Assembly: GCF_003383615.1 (NCBI RefSeq)
Contig: NZ_QNUL01000002.1
Location: forward strand, 62,001-126,000
Direction of reading: 5' to 3'
Length of the DNA: 64,000 nucleotides
Source of the DNA: Dyadobacter luteus
GTDB taxonomy: Bacteria; Bacteroidota; Bacteroidia; Cytophagales; Spirosomataceae
Shown: positions 18,092 through 28,059 of the stretch, one piece after another
Layout: each line of letters begins with the position of its first letter
Position numbering within the stretch: position 1 is the stretch's first letter
Program-made: the position numbers and the translations under genes
The notes under the pieces: generated by a model
Seen by the model: the letters and a program-made list of their open reading frames with translations, nothing else
Told to the model about the DNA's origin: nothing
Databases searched by the model: none

Positions 18092-20872
18092 ATGATGCGA
18101 ATACGTTTATGTATAATGCTGTTTGTCTTTTCAGCATCCATGTCCTTGGCCCAAACGATTCCTACCCCGAAGGAACATTTTGGATTTGACATTGGTGATG
18201 ATTACAGTCTTGCTACGTTTACCCAGGCTGAGGCTTATTTCAAAAAAGTAGCTGCCGTTTCGGATCGGGTCAAATTCGTAGATATAGGCCCCACCGAAGA
18301 GGGGCGGCGACAACCTATGATGATCATTACCTCTCCTGAGAATCTCAAAAAAATAGACCGTTATAAAGAAATCTCTCAAAAACTGGGAAGAGCTGAGGTG
18401 TCGGAAGAAGAGGCAAGAGCACTTGTTACAGAGGGTAAACCAGTTATCTGGATTGACGGAGGGCTTCATGCTACCGAAACCGTAGGTTCACATCAGCTCA
18501 TTGAAACGTATTACCAGCTGGTGAGCAGAAAGGATCCGGAGACAATGAAGATTCTGGATAACGTAATTATACTCCTTTCTCAGGTGAATCCTGACGGGCA
18601 GGAGCTCGTGGCTGGCTGGTATATGAACGAAAAGGATCCGAAAAAACGGAATATGAATGTTCCGCGCCTGTATCAAAAATATGTTGGTCATGATAACAAC
18701 AGAGATTTTTTCATGATGAACATGAAAGAAACCACCAACACATCATTGCAGCAATATGTTGAGTGGCTTCCGCAGGTGATTTATAATCACCATCAGACTT
18801 CACCGGCCGGAGCAGTGGTGGCAGGACCTCCGTATCGGGATCCGTTCAACCACGTGCTGGATCCTCTTCTCATTACAGGAATTGAAGGTGTAGCCGCCTC
18901 GATGATCAATCGTCTGCACGTGGAAGACAAGCCGGGATATACCCGCTTGTCCGGTTCTGTATTTTCTACATGGTGGAATGGCGGCCTTCGTACAACGCCT
19001 TACTTCCACAATATGATCGGTATTCTTACTGAAATTACGGGAAATCCTACACCAGCCACTATTCCTCTGGTACCCGATCGTCTGATTCCTAATAATGCGA
19101 CACCATTTCCTGTGATGCCACAAAAGTGGCCCTATCGCCGTTCGATTGACTATTCAGTATCGTTGAACTATGGTATTCTGAACTATGCGATGCGTAACGG
19201 TGATGTACTTCTGTACAATATTTACAAAATGGGCAGAAGCTCTATAGAAAGAGGTAACAAGGACAACTGGACACTTTACCCAAAGTATTCAGAAGCTGTG
19301 ACCTCAGGTTTCGAAGCATCGAAAAAAGCGGCAGCGGCATTACCTCCCTCGGCACGTCCCCGTCCCGACAGTACAGCGAATGCGTTTTCAGGCTTTGGCG
19401 GTAGTACTATTCCACAGAAATTTTTTGATACCGTTTACACCAATCCGGTACTGCGGGATCCCCGTGGATTTATCATTCCTTCTGATCAGGCTGATTTTCC
19501 GACTGCAGTGAAATTTATGAATGCACTGATCAAATCCGGTATTCTGATTCATAAGGCCACTGAAGCATTTACCGTAGAAGGTAAAATTTATCCCAAGGGA
19601 TCCTATGTGGTTAAGGCCAATCAGGCATTCCGTCCGCACGTCCTGGATATGTTTGAGCCTCAGAACCATCCCAACGATTTTGCCTACCCAGGTGGTCCTC
19701 CGATCAGGCCTTACGATGCTGCCGGCTGGACACTGGCATTTCAGATGGGCGTTAAATTTGACAGAATTCTGAATGGTTTTGACGGTCCTTTCGAACGGAT
19801 ACCTTACGGTCAGATACAATCGCCACCGGCAGTGTCCAGTCCTGCTTCAAAAGGTGGATACCTTGTTGATGCAAGAGTTAATAATGCCTTCACGGCTGTC
19901 AATGATCTTTTGAAAGAAGGTATTGAGGTATACCGGACAAAAGAGAGTGAAGGCAAAGTTCCGGCTGGTTCCTTCTTTGTGCCTGCAAAAGGAAAGGCTA
20001 TTCTTGAAAAAGCAGGTGCAACTTACGGTGTGAGGGGAATTGCTGTTGCTGCAAAACCAGCCGGTGCCGTAAAAATAAGTCCTGCCCGAATCGCCCTTTT
20101 TGATAACTATGGTGGCTCAATGCCTTCGGGCTGGGTACGCTGGATGATGGAACAATACAATTTCCCATTTAAGGTGGTGTATCCTCAGGATATTGATAAA
20201 GGGGAACTTGCTTCCAAATATGATGTGATTCTCTTTATAAGCGGAGGCATTCCACCGGTAACCGCGGGTGGTGGTGAAGGCTTCAGAGGAGGTCGTCAAC
20301 CGAAGCCAGAGGAAATTGCGGAAGAGTTCCGTCCCTGGCTGGGAAATATTACTGCAGCCAAATCAGTTCCGGAACTTAAAAAGTTTATGGAAGCGGGTGG
20401 CCAGATTGTCACGGTGGGGAGCAGCACTTCTCTTGCCTATCATTTGGGATTACCCGTCAGCAACGCTTTGGTGGAAGTAAACAGCAAGGGTGAAGAGAAA
20501 AATCTGAGTGGTGAGCGTTATTACATTCCGGGAAGCATTCTGAAAGTCGCATTCGATTCATCTCTCCCGGCAAACTGGGGAATGGAGAAGGAGGCAGATG
20601 TAGTGTTCAGTAATAGTCCTGTTTTCAGAATGGGGCCGGATGCAGGTATAAAAGGAATAAAACCATTAGCGTGGTTCGCTTCGGATAAGCCACTTGTGAG
20701 CGGATGGGCATGGGGAGAAACCTACCTTAAAAACGGAGTAGTGGCATTTGAGGCCAAAGTAGGTAAAGGTAAACTATACGCTTTCGGTCCGGAGATTACG
20801 TTCCGCGGACAGGCGCATGGCACTTTCAAACTGTTATTTAATGAGCTTTACAAAACAAACCTAACCCTATGA
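18092..20872 (+). CDS. Secreted M14 family zinc carboxypeptidase with GATase-like C-terminal domain (copy 1)
   Basis: 926 aa with a signal peptide (MMRIRLCIMLFVFSASMSLAQ). The M14 domain starts near residue 45; zinc ligands are His126 and Glu129 in GGLHATE and a His in YNHHQ (about 233-234); the likely catalytic Glu is in GILTEITG. NPDGQE and DNNRDFF are the usual M14 substrate-pocket blocks. A second half (about 650-926) has the look of a class I glutamine-amidotransferase fold (ALFDNYGGSMPSGWVRWMMEQ), without an evident catalytic Cys. It is 188 bp after the SusCD operon and overlaps copy 2 by 4 bp. It should trim peptides outside the cytoplasm. Confidence 0.88.
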   Translation: MMRIRLCIMLFVFSASMSLAQTIPTPKEHFGFDIGDDYSLATFTQAEAYFKKVAAVSDRVKFVDIGPTEEGRRQPMMIITSPENLKKIDRYKEISQKLGRAEVSEEEARALVTEGKPVIWIDGGLHATETVGSHQLIETYYQLVSRKDPETMKILDNVIILLSQVNPDGQELVAGWYMNEKDPKKRNMNVPRLYQKYVGHDNNRDFFMMNMKETTNTSLQQYVEWLPQVIYNHHQTSPAGAVVAGPPYRDPFNHVLDPLLITGIEGVAASMINRLHVEDKPGYTRLSGSVFSTWWNGGLRTTPYFHNMIGILTEITGNPTPATIPLVPDRLIPNNATPFPVMPQKWPYRRSIDYSVSLNYGILNYAMRNGDVLLYNIYKMGRSSIERGNKDNWTLYPKYSEAVTSGFEASKKAAAALPPSARPRPDSTANAFSGFGGSTIPQKFFDTVYTNPVLRDPRGFIIPSDQADFPTAVKFMNALIKSGILIHKATEAFTVEGKIYPKGSYVVKANQAFRPHVLDMFEPQNHPNDFAYPGGPPIRPYDAAGWTLAFQMGVKFDRILNGFDGPFERIPYGQIQSPPAVSSPASKGGYLVDARVNNAFTAVNDLLKEGIEVYRTKESEGKVPAGSFFVPAKGKAILEKAGATYGVRGIAVAAKPAGAVKISPARIALFDNYGGSMPSGWVRWMMEQYNFPFKVVYPQDIDKGELASKYDVILFISGGIPPVTAGGGEGFRGGRQPKPEEIAEEFRPWLGNITAAKSVPELKKFMEAGGQIVTVGSSTSLAYHLGLPVSNALVEVNSKGEEKNLSGERYYIPGSILKVAFDSSLPANWGMEKEADVVFSNSPVFRMGPDAGIKGIKPLAWFASDKPLVSGWAWGETYLKNGVVAFEAKVGKGKLYAFGPEITFRGQAHGTFKLLFNELYKTNLTL

Positions 20873-23622
20873 AAAACAAATCTAAAAGCCTGTTTTTAGC
20901 ACTGCTTTTCCTTGTAACCCATGTTTCCTGGTCGCAGGTACCAACTCCGAAAGAGCACTTCGGTTTTGATATCGGAGATGATTACATGCTAGCGAATTTT
21001 ACCCAAACAGAGGACTATTTCAAAAAGCTGGAAAAAGCTTCGGACAGGTTAAAACTGACAGTAATTGGTAAAACGGAGGAAGGCCGTGACCAGTACATGC
21101 TGATAGTATCGTCTCCCGAAAACCTGAAAAAGCTTGACAGATACAAGGAGATTTCTTCAAAAATGGCGCGTGCGGAAGGTATCAGCGAGGAGCAGGCAAG
21201 AGGCATGGCTGCCGAAGGGAAAGCTGTGGTTTGGATAGATGGCGGCTTACATGCTACTGAGGTAGTAGGTATCCATCAGCTGATCGAAACGATTTATCAG
21301 GTGTTGAGCAGAAATGACGCCGAAACAAAAAGAATATTGGATAATGTCATTATTCTTTTCACACATGCTAATCCTGATGGCCAGGAGCTGACTTCCAACT
21401 GGTACATGCGTGAAAAAGACCCTTTGAAAAGGAAAAATGAAGCTCTGCCCCGTTTGTATCAAAAGTACATCGGCCATGACAATAACCGCGATTTCTATAT
21501 TCAGAATATGAAGGAAAGCCGGAACATGGGCTATCAGCTTTTCGTAGAGTGGATTCCGCAAATCATGTATAACCACCATCAACGTGGTCCCGCGGGTTCG
21601 GTTCTGGCAGGGCCTCCTTATCGTGATCCTTTCAACTATGTATTTGATCCGATGATGGTGACAGGAATAGATGCAGTAGGAGCTGCGATGTATAACCGGT
21701 TGAATGCTGAAAACAAGCCTGGTTTTACAAGATTGAACGGTTCAAGTTTTTCGACCTGGTATAATGGCGGACTCAGAACGACCACACATTTTCATAATAT
21801 GATCGGTATTCTGACGGAGATTATTGGAGGGCCGACACCTGAGGAGGTGCCCCTGGTACCAGAGCGTTTGATCCCGAATAACAATACGCCGAATCCGGTT
21901 ACACCGCAGAAGAAATGGCACTTCAAACAGTCCATTGATTATTCAGTATCTCTGAATTATGCCATTCTTGATCATGCATCGCGTAACAGCGATCACCTGT
22001 TGTACAATATTTATACGATGGGAAAAAACTCTATCAAACGTGGAAGTGCCGATTATTGGACTCCATCTCCCAAACGTGTAGAGGAAATTAATGCAGCATA
22101 CAAGGCTGATCAGGCCAAAGCTAAAAAACCTGAGGATGCCAATGCCTTCAATTCGTTATACGGAGGAAACTTCCGCGGAGGTAGTGTACCGGTACAATAT
22201 TACGAAACGGTTTTTGAAGCACCTGTCCGCCGTGATCCGCGCGGGTATATCATTCCAGCTGATCAGGCTGATTTTCCTACAGCTGTGAAATATATCAATG
22301 CACTTGTACGGACTGGTATTCAGATTGAAAAAGCGACTGCTGCATTTCAGGTGAATGGGAAAAGTTATCCCGCAGGATCCTATATTGTGAAAACGGCCCA
22401 GGCTTTCCGTCCGCATATATTGGATATGTTCGAGCCACAGGATTACCCGAATGATTTCCAATATCCGGGTGGTCCTCCTGTACGTCCTTATGATGCAGCA
22501 GGTTGGACACTTGCCTATCAGATGGGTGTGAAGTTTGACAGGGTGCTGGATGCTTTTGACGGTCCGTTTGAAAAGTTACCTTATGGGCAACTTCAATTGG
22601 CAGAAGTAAAAGCAATAGCTGGCTCAGCCGGATATGAAATCGGAGCCGGTGTCAATGATGCTTTTGTGGTTGTGAATGATGTATTGAAAGCCGGAGGAGA
22701 AGCATACCGTCTGGCCGATGGGAGATTTTATATACCTCAGAGTGCCAAAGCGAAGTTGTCTGTTGAAAAATCGGCAAAAGATTTTGGAGTAAAAGTTACT
22801 TCTCTGTCTAAAAAACCTTCGGGAACAATGACTAAAGTAGTGCCTTTAAAGGTAGCACTCTGGGATACATATGGCGGCTCGATGCCATCGGGATGGGTTC
22901 GCTGGATGCTGGAACAATATCATTTTCCATTCAACGTCGTATTTTCAAAGGAAATTGATGGGGGAGACCTTCGTAAAAAGTATGATGTGATTTTGTTTGT
23001 AACGCGGGCTATTCCGGCCGCTACTGCAGGTGGTGATATGTTTGGTGCATTTAGAGGTAGAGGGCCGAAAGAAGAAGAGATTCCTTCTGAGTTTCATGCC
23101 ACCATGGGCTCGATTACAGCGGATAAATCCATTCCGGAATTGAAGAAGTTTCTTGAAGCAGGCGGGAAGATTGTTACGATCGGAAGCAGTACAAACCTTG
23201 CTTACCATTTGGGCTTGCCGGTACGCAACGCCTTAACAGAACTTACAGCTGAGGGTGTGAGTAAACCATTGCCTAACGAAAAATACTTTATTCCAGGAAG
23301 TATCCTGAACGTGGCGGTTGACACTACTGCAAAAGCAAGCTGGGGAATTGCAGCAAATACAGACGTATACTTCGATAATAGTCCTGTGTTTACACTTGCT
23401 CCGGATGCCGTGGCAAAAGGTACTTTGAGGCCTCTTGCCTGGTTTCCGAACAATACACCGCTAAGAAGTGGCTGGGCTTGGGGACAAGCTTATTTACAGG
23501 GAGGCGTTGCTGCTTTTGAGGCAAATGTCGGAAAAGGGAAATTATATGCTTTTGGTCCTGAAATTACTTTCAGAGCCCAGTCGCATGGTACTTTTAAATG
23601 GCTGATGAATCAGTTGTATTAA
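20869..23622 (+). CDS. Secreted M14 family zinc carboxypeptidase with GATase-like C-terminal domain (copy 2)
   Basis: 917 aa, a close paralog of the preceding gene along its whole length, starting in an ATGA overlap with it, so the two are translationally coupled. Signal peptide ends at SWSQ. Zinc ligands are His128 and Glu131 in GGLHATE and a His in YNHHQR; the catalytic Glu is in GILTEIIG. Differences lie in the linker around residues 400-440 and in the C-terminal domain (PPATAGGDMFGAFRGRG region). The pair probably arose by tandem duplication and may differ in C-terminal residue preference. A strong terminator follows. Confidence 0.88.
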   Translation: MKNKSKSLFLALLFLVTHVSWSQVPTPKEHFGFDIGDDYMLANFTQTEDYFKKLEKASDRLKLTVIGKTEEGRDQYMLIVSSPENLKKLDRYKEISSKMARAEGISEEQARGMAAEGKAVVWIDGGLHATEVVGIHQLIETIYQVLSRNDAETKRILDNVIILFTHANPDGQELTSNWYMREKDPLKRKNEALPRLYQKYIGHDNNRDFYIQNMKESRNMGYQLFVEWIPQIMYNHHQRGPAGSVLAGPPYRDPFNYVFDPMMVTGIDAVGAAMYNRLNAENKPGFTRLNGSSFSTWYNGGLRTTTHFHNMIGILTEIIGGPTPEEVPLVPERLIPNNNTPNPVTPQKKWHFKQSIDYSVSLNYAILDHASRNSDHLLYNIYTMGKNSIKRGSADYWTPSPKRVEEINAAYKADQAKAKKPEDANAFNSLYGGNFRGGSVPVQYYETVFEAPVRRDPRGYIIPADQADFPTAVKYINALVRTGIQIEKATAAFQVNGKSYPAGSYIVKTAQAFRPHILDMFEPQDYPNDFQYPGGPPVRPYDAAGWTLAYQMGVKFDRVLDAFDGPFEKLPYGQLQLAEVKAIAGSAGYEIGAGVNDAFVVVNDVLKAGGEAYRLADGRFYIPQSAKAKLSVEKSAKDFGVKVTSLSKKPSGTMTKVVPLKVALWDTYGGSMPSGWVRWMLEQYHFPFNVVFSKEIDGGDLRKKYDVILFVTRAIPAATAGGDMFGAFRGRGPKEEEIPSEFHATMGSITADKSIPELKKFLEAGGKIVTIGSSTNLAYHLGLPVRNALTELTAEGVSKPLPNEKYFIPGSILNVAVDTTAKASWGIAANTDVYFDNSPVFTLAPDAVAKGTLRPLAWFPNNTPLRSGWAWGQAYLQGGVAAFEANVGKGKLYAFGPEITFRAQSHGTFKWLMNQLY

Positions 23623-23631
23623 TAGGTTTAT

Positions 23632-23677
23632 AAAAAAATGACACCGGAGAGAAACTGCTTCGGTGTCATTTTTTTTA
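23632..23677. terminator. Bidirectional intrinsic terminator
   Basis: Perfect 15-bp arms (23632-23646 and 23661-23675) including A7/T7, with a 14-nt loop, between the convergent M14 and thioredoxin-domain genes. The TAA stop of the minus-strand gene is formed at 23675-23677, partly inside the right arm. Confidence 0.85.
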
Positions 23678-25687
23678 CCCTCCAATCTGTATCAGTGCCT
23701 CTTCCACAGAGCCTACCGGTAGCTGACAGGTTTTATCAAAACAAACATAGATAAGTGCCTTACCATCTTTATCAGTCTTTTCCTGTAACAGTGGGAGGGA
23801 TGATGCGCCTGTTGTTCCCAGTACAACCTTATTCGGAATAAAGAAACGGTCCAGGTCTTTCCTGATTTCATCCGCATTTTCTCCGACAATGACAATTTCA
23901 GGAGTAGGAGCAGTACGCAGACAGTACAACGCAGCCCAATTCGTAACCCATTGTACATCTGCCGTCAGAATTTTATGCATTTGAGAAAGCATGCGGTCCG
24001 AGATGGCAGCGTAATCTTCTCTATACAAAATTTTGCCTAAGATATAGAGGTTTGTAGCCATGATCGAATTTGAAGCCGGAATGACGTTATCAAACAGCTC
24101 TTTTTTTCGGGCAATCAGTGATTCTCCTTCTGAGTCGGTGAAATAAAAGTAGCCTTCTTTTTCATCATAAAAATTGGAGATAGTATAGTCAGTCAAAAGA
24201 CGAGCCTGCTCAATCCATATTTCTTCAAAAGTGATCTGATACAATCCTATGTAGCCGTCTGTCACAGCTGCGTAGTCTTCCAGAAATGCTGTGATAGTGG
24301 CTTTGCCATTTTTGTAGCTATGTTTTAATTTGCCGTCAATTGTCATTTCCCTGAGCAGGAATCTGCCGCAATCTACAGCAAGTAGCCTGATCTGCTCATC
24401 ACCAAGTGCCCGGTAAGCATCCGTAAGCCCTTTTAGCACCAAGCCGTTCCAGGAAGCAAGTATCTTATCATCCAATCCTGGCCTTATTTTTTCTTCCCTT
24501 TTTGAAGCTAGTTTAGCAATGGCGTTATCATATTTGGTAATAAAATGATCATCATAAATTCCAAGTGCCTTTGCTGTTTGAGCTACCTCGTTGGTGAGGT
24601 GGAGATGGTTGTAACCATGCTCCCAATTGCCTTCCCGGCTAATATTGTACAGATCTGCAAACCATGGAAAATCCTCCTGCAATATTGCTTCGAGCTCAGC
24701 ATAAGTCCAGATATAGAATTTCCCTTCAATGCCTTCACTGTCGGCATCCAGCGCAGAATAAAAGCCGCCTTGTGTATGCAGCATCTCTTTTTTCAGCCAT
24801 TCGATTGTCTGACGTATTCTGTCCGCGTACAATTCATTGCGGGTCAGCGAATAGGTTTCGGCATATATGCTCAGTAACTGCCCGTTATCATAGAGCATTT
24901 TTTCAAAGTGAGGTATAAACCAGTCTTCATCCACTGAATATCTGGTCCAGCCACCACCAACGTGATCGTAAATTCCACCAACCGCTATCCGTGTAAGGCT
25001 TAGTTCTATTTGTGCCAGTGCTTCTGCATTCTGGCTAAGATCGAAGTAGCGTAAAAGGAACTTATAAATAGAAGGCATCGGGAACTTGGGAGCTCTGTCC
25101 ATGCCGCCTTTTTGCATATCAAAATGTTTCTTGATCTGTTCGAACAGCGTGTCAAGCTCATACATATTGTACTGGCGCTCTTCGAAAGTCAGGCCATATT
25201 TAACTGACTCAGACAAGGTCATATTTTGTACAAAACCCTCCGCCGATCCCGCCAGTTCGTCGCGGTGATTTTCAAAAGCATTGTCTATACTCTTCAGCAG
25301 CTGTACCCAGTTCTGGGGAGGCAGGTAAGTAACGCCGTAGAATGGCTTGGCATCGGGCAACAGAAAAACATTCAAAGGCCAGCCGCCTCGAACACCCATT
25401 GCCTGAACTGCATCCATATAAACTGCATCCACGTCGGGACGTTCTTCCCTGTCTACCTTAATGCATATGAAATGCTCATTCATGACTGACGCAATCTCAG
25501 CCTTTTCAAAACACTCTTTTTCCATCACATGGCACCAGTGACAGGCGGAATAACCAATACTTACCAAAATAGGCTTATTTTCTGAAACCGCCTTTTGCAA
25601 CGCCTCGGGCCCCCACGGATACCAGTCTACGGGATTGTGTGCATGTTGAAGTAAATATGGGCTTGTTTCCTGGCTGAGACGGTTCAT
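23675..25687 (-). CDS. Thioredoxin-domain protein of the YyaL/DUF255 family
   Basis: 670 aa, no signal peptide. It opens with the family signature [21 protein letters not shown] and a thioredoxin-like active site C49-H-W-C52 (SACHWCHVM). Residues about 190-670 form an (alpha/alpha)6-barrel-like region rich in [32 protein letters not shown] motifs, as in N-acylglucosamine epimerase-like proteins. Length and architecture match bacterial YyaL and animal SPATA20. Its biochemical role is not established. It starts 36 bp after the upstream minus-strand T9SS gene, so the two may share a transcript. Confidence 0.88.
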   Translation of the reverse strand: MNRLSQETSPYLLQHAHNPVDWYPWGPEALQKAVSENKPILVSIGYSACHWCHVMEKECFEKAEIASVMNEHFICIKVDREERPDVDAVYMDAVQAMGVRGGWPLNVFLLPDAKPFYGVTYLPPQNWVQLLKSIDNAFENHRDELAGSAEGFVQNMTLSESVKYGLTFEERQYNMYELDTLFEQIKKHFDMQKGGMDRAPKFPMPSIYKFLLRYFDLSQNAEALAQIELSLTRIAVGGIYDHVGGGWTRYSVDEDWFIPHFEKMLYDNGQLLSIYAETYSLTRNELYADRIRQTIEWLKKEMLHTQGGFYSALDADSEGIEGKFYIWTYAELEAILQEDFPWFADLYNISREGNWEHGYNHLHLTNEVAQTAKALGIYDDHFITKYDNAIAKLASKREEKIRPGLDDKILASWNGLVLKGLTDAYRALGDEQIRLLAVDCGRFLLREMTIDGKLKHSYKNGKATITAFLEDYAAVTDGYIGLYQITFEEIWIEQARLLTDYTISNFYDEKEGYFYFTDSEGESLIARKKELFDNVIPASNSIMATNLYILGKILYREDYAAISDRMLSQMHKILTADVQWVTNWAALYCLRTAPTPEIVIVGENADEIRKDLDRFFIPNKVVLGTTGASSLPLLQEKTDKDGKALIYVCFDKTCQLPVGSVEEALIQIGG

Positions 25688-25723
25688 GTATTGTTGCTTA
25701 TGTGAAGTCAGTAACGAATGCTA

Positions 25724-27340
25724 TTACTGATTGATGATAACCTTTTTGGTGATGACTTGATTTTTAGACACAAACCTGGCAAAATATATGCCCGGGGAAA
25801 GATGCGGTAATGGAATAAACTCATTGGTCATACCTGAAAACGATTTGATGTTTTTCCCTGTAACCGTTTGCCCTTTGGTATTGATCAAAGTGAAAGCAAC
25901 ATCACTCATGCCATTTACTCCGATCAGTTTAATATTTAGTTCCGTTTTTGCAGGGTTAGGAAATAGTGTGACTTCTGCCAGCAAGGATTCTTCGCCTGTG
26001 ATCACGTCGTTCAGGTCATATTTGCAAAGGAATATTTCCTTTCCTTTCAAAGTGACACTTTTATGCCAGTTTCCATGATAGAAATTAACAACTGTCTCTT
26101 CATTATCTGCTGCATGAGCATTATGTGCAGCCACCAGGATATGATTATCTTTTACCACTCCGCGCCACACAGTTCCCTGTCCTTGCGCCATAAGGTCTCT
26201 GGCGGTGGCAGGTATTACGAGCTCATGTTGTCCCTCAAACATATCTTTGAATTCGGATAGGCGATAAAGGCCATAAATAAAGTGTTCGTATGTACCGTAG
26301 TTTTCTTGTCTGTCGCCGGGGAAAAACGGATTTTCCCAAATCCATAGCCCCGCAGCTCCTGAGAAAAAGGGAAAAATGGCGGTTGCTTCTGCCATAAACG
26401 GCGTGATAAAAGGGGTATTTTTGTCGTAACTATCATGTATTCTTAGCCAGACAAACGGAATGACGGGCTTGTCACTCCAGGCACGATTCACTTCAACGTG
26501 AAAAAGGAGGTAAGTAAGGTAGTCTTTCCCGAATGGATTGTCGTAACCGTAGTAATAATAGGGGGAAGGTGCCAGAATATCCATTCCCTCGTAATAAGGA
26601 CCACCAACATTTCCTGCTTCATTCTGAGTCAGATAGTGAGTTCTGACAGGGTTGGTAGTCCAGTCCTGCCATGTGTTGGAAGTAATGTTCAGCCAGGTAT
26701 TTCTTACGGGAACATCACTGTATGCAGACACCAGCGGTTCACTACCTATTTTTCCCCGAAGTCTGTTAATCGCTTCGCGGTGCCACCAACGCATGTCCCG
26801 TTTGTAGGTTTTCAAAAAGTCGGCATCAGATAAATTACGGTATTCCTGAGGAATCTGAGTATTGGATTTGAGCAGGAGTATGTCCCTGTCCTCACGTTGG
26901 AAACGCTCCACGTCCAGACAAACCATATCTGCATGTACAGAACCTGCATAAGCATCCCAGTAATTTCTGTATGCCGTCGTGTCATTTCCCCATGGACTTC
27001 GTAATGTATTATCGGCCCAGGGATGATTGCCTGCATTGGTAGCAACGCCGTACCAAAGTACAGCGCGATTTTTGACGGGAAGAGAACCGGGCTCATTACC
27101 ACTGTAAGAAGCCAGGTGGCTGAACCCATGTTTAAGCGGCTGGGATTGTGTATCGCCAAACCGTGGCCCGTTGTATACAATCTTGAATGGAAGGGTGAAT
27201 TCCGGAAACTTATTCCACTCAATGGTATTATTGCTGGTGACCAGCGAAAGCTTGTATGCAGGCTCACAATTTTGAGCCTTTAAAGGTATTGCATTGATTA
27301 TTAGAAGAATAAATGTGGTAGTGTATATCCGTAAAGTCAT
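25724..27340 (-). CDS. Secreted protein of unknown function with T9SS type A sorting domain
   Basis: 538 aa with a signal peptide (TFILLIINAIPLKAQ) and a C-terminal T9SS tail (VTLFPNPAKTELNIKL, then SPGIYFARFVSKNQVITKKVIIN), so it should be exported and anchored or released at the surface. The body (about 25-440) has a TIM-barrel feel: YGVATNAGNHPW, ADMVCLDVERFQ, PSPYYYYGYDNPFG, PVIPFVWLRIHDSYD, SGAAGLWIWENPFF. These resemble glycoside hydrolase strand ends with Asp/Glu candidates, but I do not recognise a family and no catalytic pair can be asserted. Confidence 0.6.
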   Translation of the reverse strand: MTLRIYTTTFILLIINAIPLKAQNCEPAYKLSLVTSNNTIEWNKFPEFTLPFKIVYNGPRFGDTQSQPLKHGFSHLASYSGNEPGSLPVKNRAVLWYGVATNAGNHPWADNTLRSPWGNDTTAYRNYWDAYAGSVHADMVCLDVERFQREDRDILLLKSNTQIPQEYRNLSDADFLKTYKRDMRWWHREAINRLRGKIGSEPLVSAYSDVPVRNTWLNITSNTWQDWTTNPVRTHYLTQNEAGNVGGPYYEGMDILAPSPYYYYGYDNPFGKDYLTYLLFHVEVNRAWSDKPVIPFVWLRIHDSYDKNTPFITPFMAEATAIFPFFSGAAGLWIWENPFFPGDRQENYGTYEHFIYGLYRLSEFKDMFEGQHELVIPATARDLMAQGQGTVWRGVVKDNHILVAAHNAHAADNEETVVNFYHGNWHKSVTLKGKEIFLCKYDLNDVITGEESLLAEVTLFPNPAKTELNIKLIGVNGMSDVAFTLINTKGQTVTGKNIKSFSGMTNEFIPLPHLSPGIYFARFVSKNQVITKKVIINQ

Positions 27341-27504
27341 TTTTGTTGTGTCGTTTATAAGATTGACGAAACAAATTCGTTAATTTTGTGTCAGTTGGCG
27401 GCGTAAGATTTCGAAAAGTTTCGATAAATGAGTGTAAACCGTAGCGGTTAACCACGAAAAACAAGAACCTTGTCAGTAAAGAATTTTCAAATAAAACAAA
27501 TAAA

Positions 27505-27960
27505 ATGAAACGCATTTTTAATCTTATTCCCTTATTGGCTGTTCTACTTTTTGTCTCTTCCTGCAAGGACAAAGATAAGGAAGCAACTCCACAGCCTGCA
27601 GAAATGAGTAAAATACTTGTTACTTATCCATGGAATCTTAAAAGTGTAACTGATTTGTCTGGTAGAGCTATTCCCCAAAATCAATTGGATATAGTAGCGA
27701 GATCATTGCCGGATATGAACATTGAATTCCAGGCGGGTAATAAAGTTTTGGCCAGAGGCACCGGAGATTCGCAGGTAACAAACGGAGGTACATGGTATCT
27801 GACAGAAGATAGTAAGGGATTGGACATCAATGTAAGTATGATCGCCGGGGTTTTTGGCATTGTTGAACTTACTAACAGTACGATGCGATTGAAAAAGTCA
27901 ATGCCTATTGCTGGTGTAGAGCAGGAGGCCATCATGGTGTTTGCGCCGGTGGTAAGGTAG
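27505..27960 (+). CDS. Small lipoprotein, lipocalin-like
   Basis: 151 aa. A signal peptide with lipobox LLFVSSCKDKDKE (Cys about residue 20) is followed by a spacer and then a beta-rich domain. The pattern YPWNLKSVTDLSG, then GTWYLTEDSKGLDI and LTNSTMRLKK is typical of lipocalin-like lipoproteins of Bacteroidota (W near the first strand, one central GxW). Function unknown. A TAATTTTG -7-like box lies at 27381-27388, some 117 bp upstream, without a clear partner box. Confidence 0.6.
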   Translation: MKRIFNLIPLLAVLLFVSSCKDKDKEATPQPAEMSKILVTYPWNLKSVTDLSGRAIPQNQLDIVARSLPDMNIEFQAGNKVLARGTGDSQVTNGGTWYLTEDSKGLDINVSMIAGVFGIVELTNSTMRLKKSMPIAGVEQEAIMVFAPVVR

Positions 27961-28059
27961 TCCGTATAAGAGCCTGTTGTTGGCACTGTTTAAGAATTTG
28001 TAAGAAAAGCGGCGGAATTGATTCGTCGCTTTCTTTATTTTGCACCAAATTCCTTTTAC

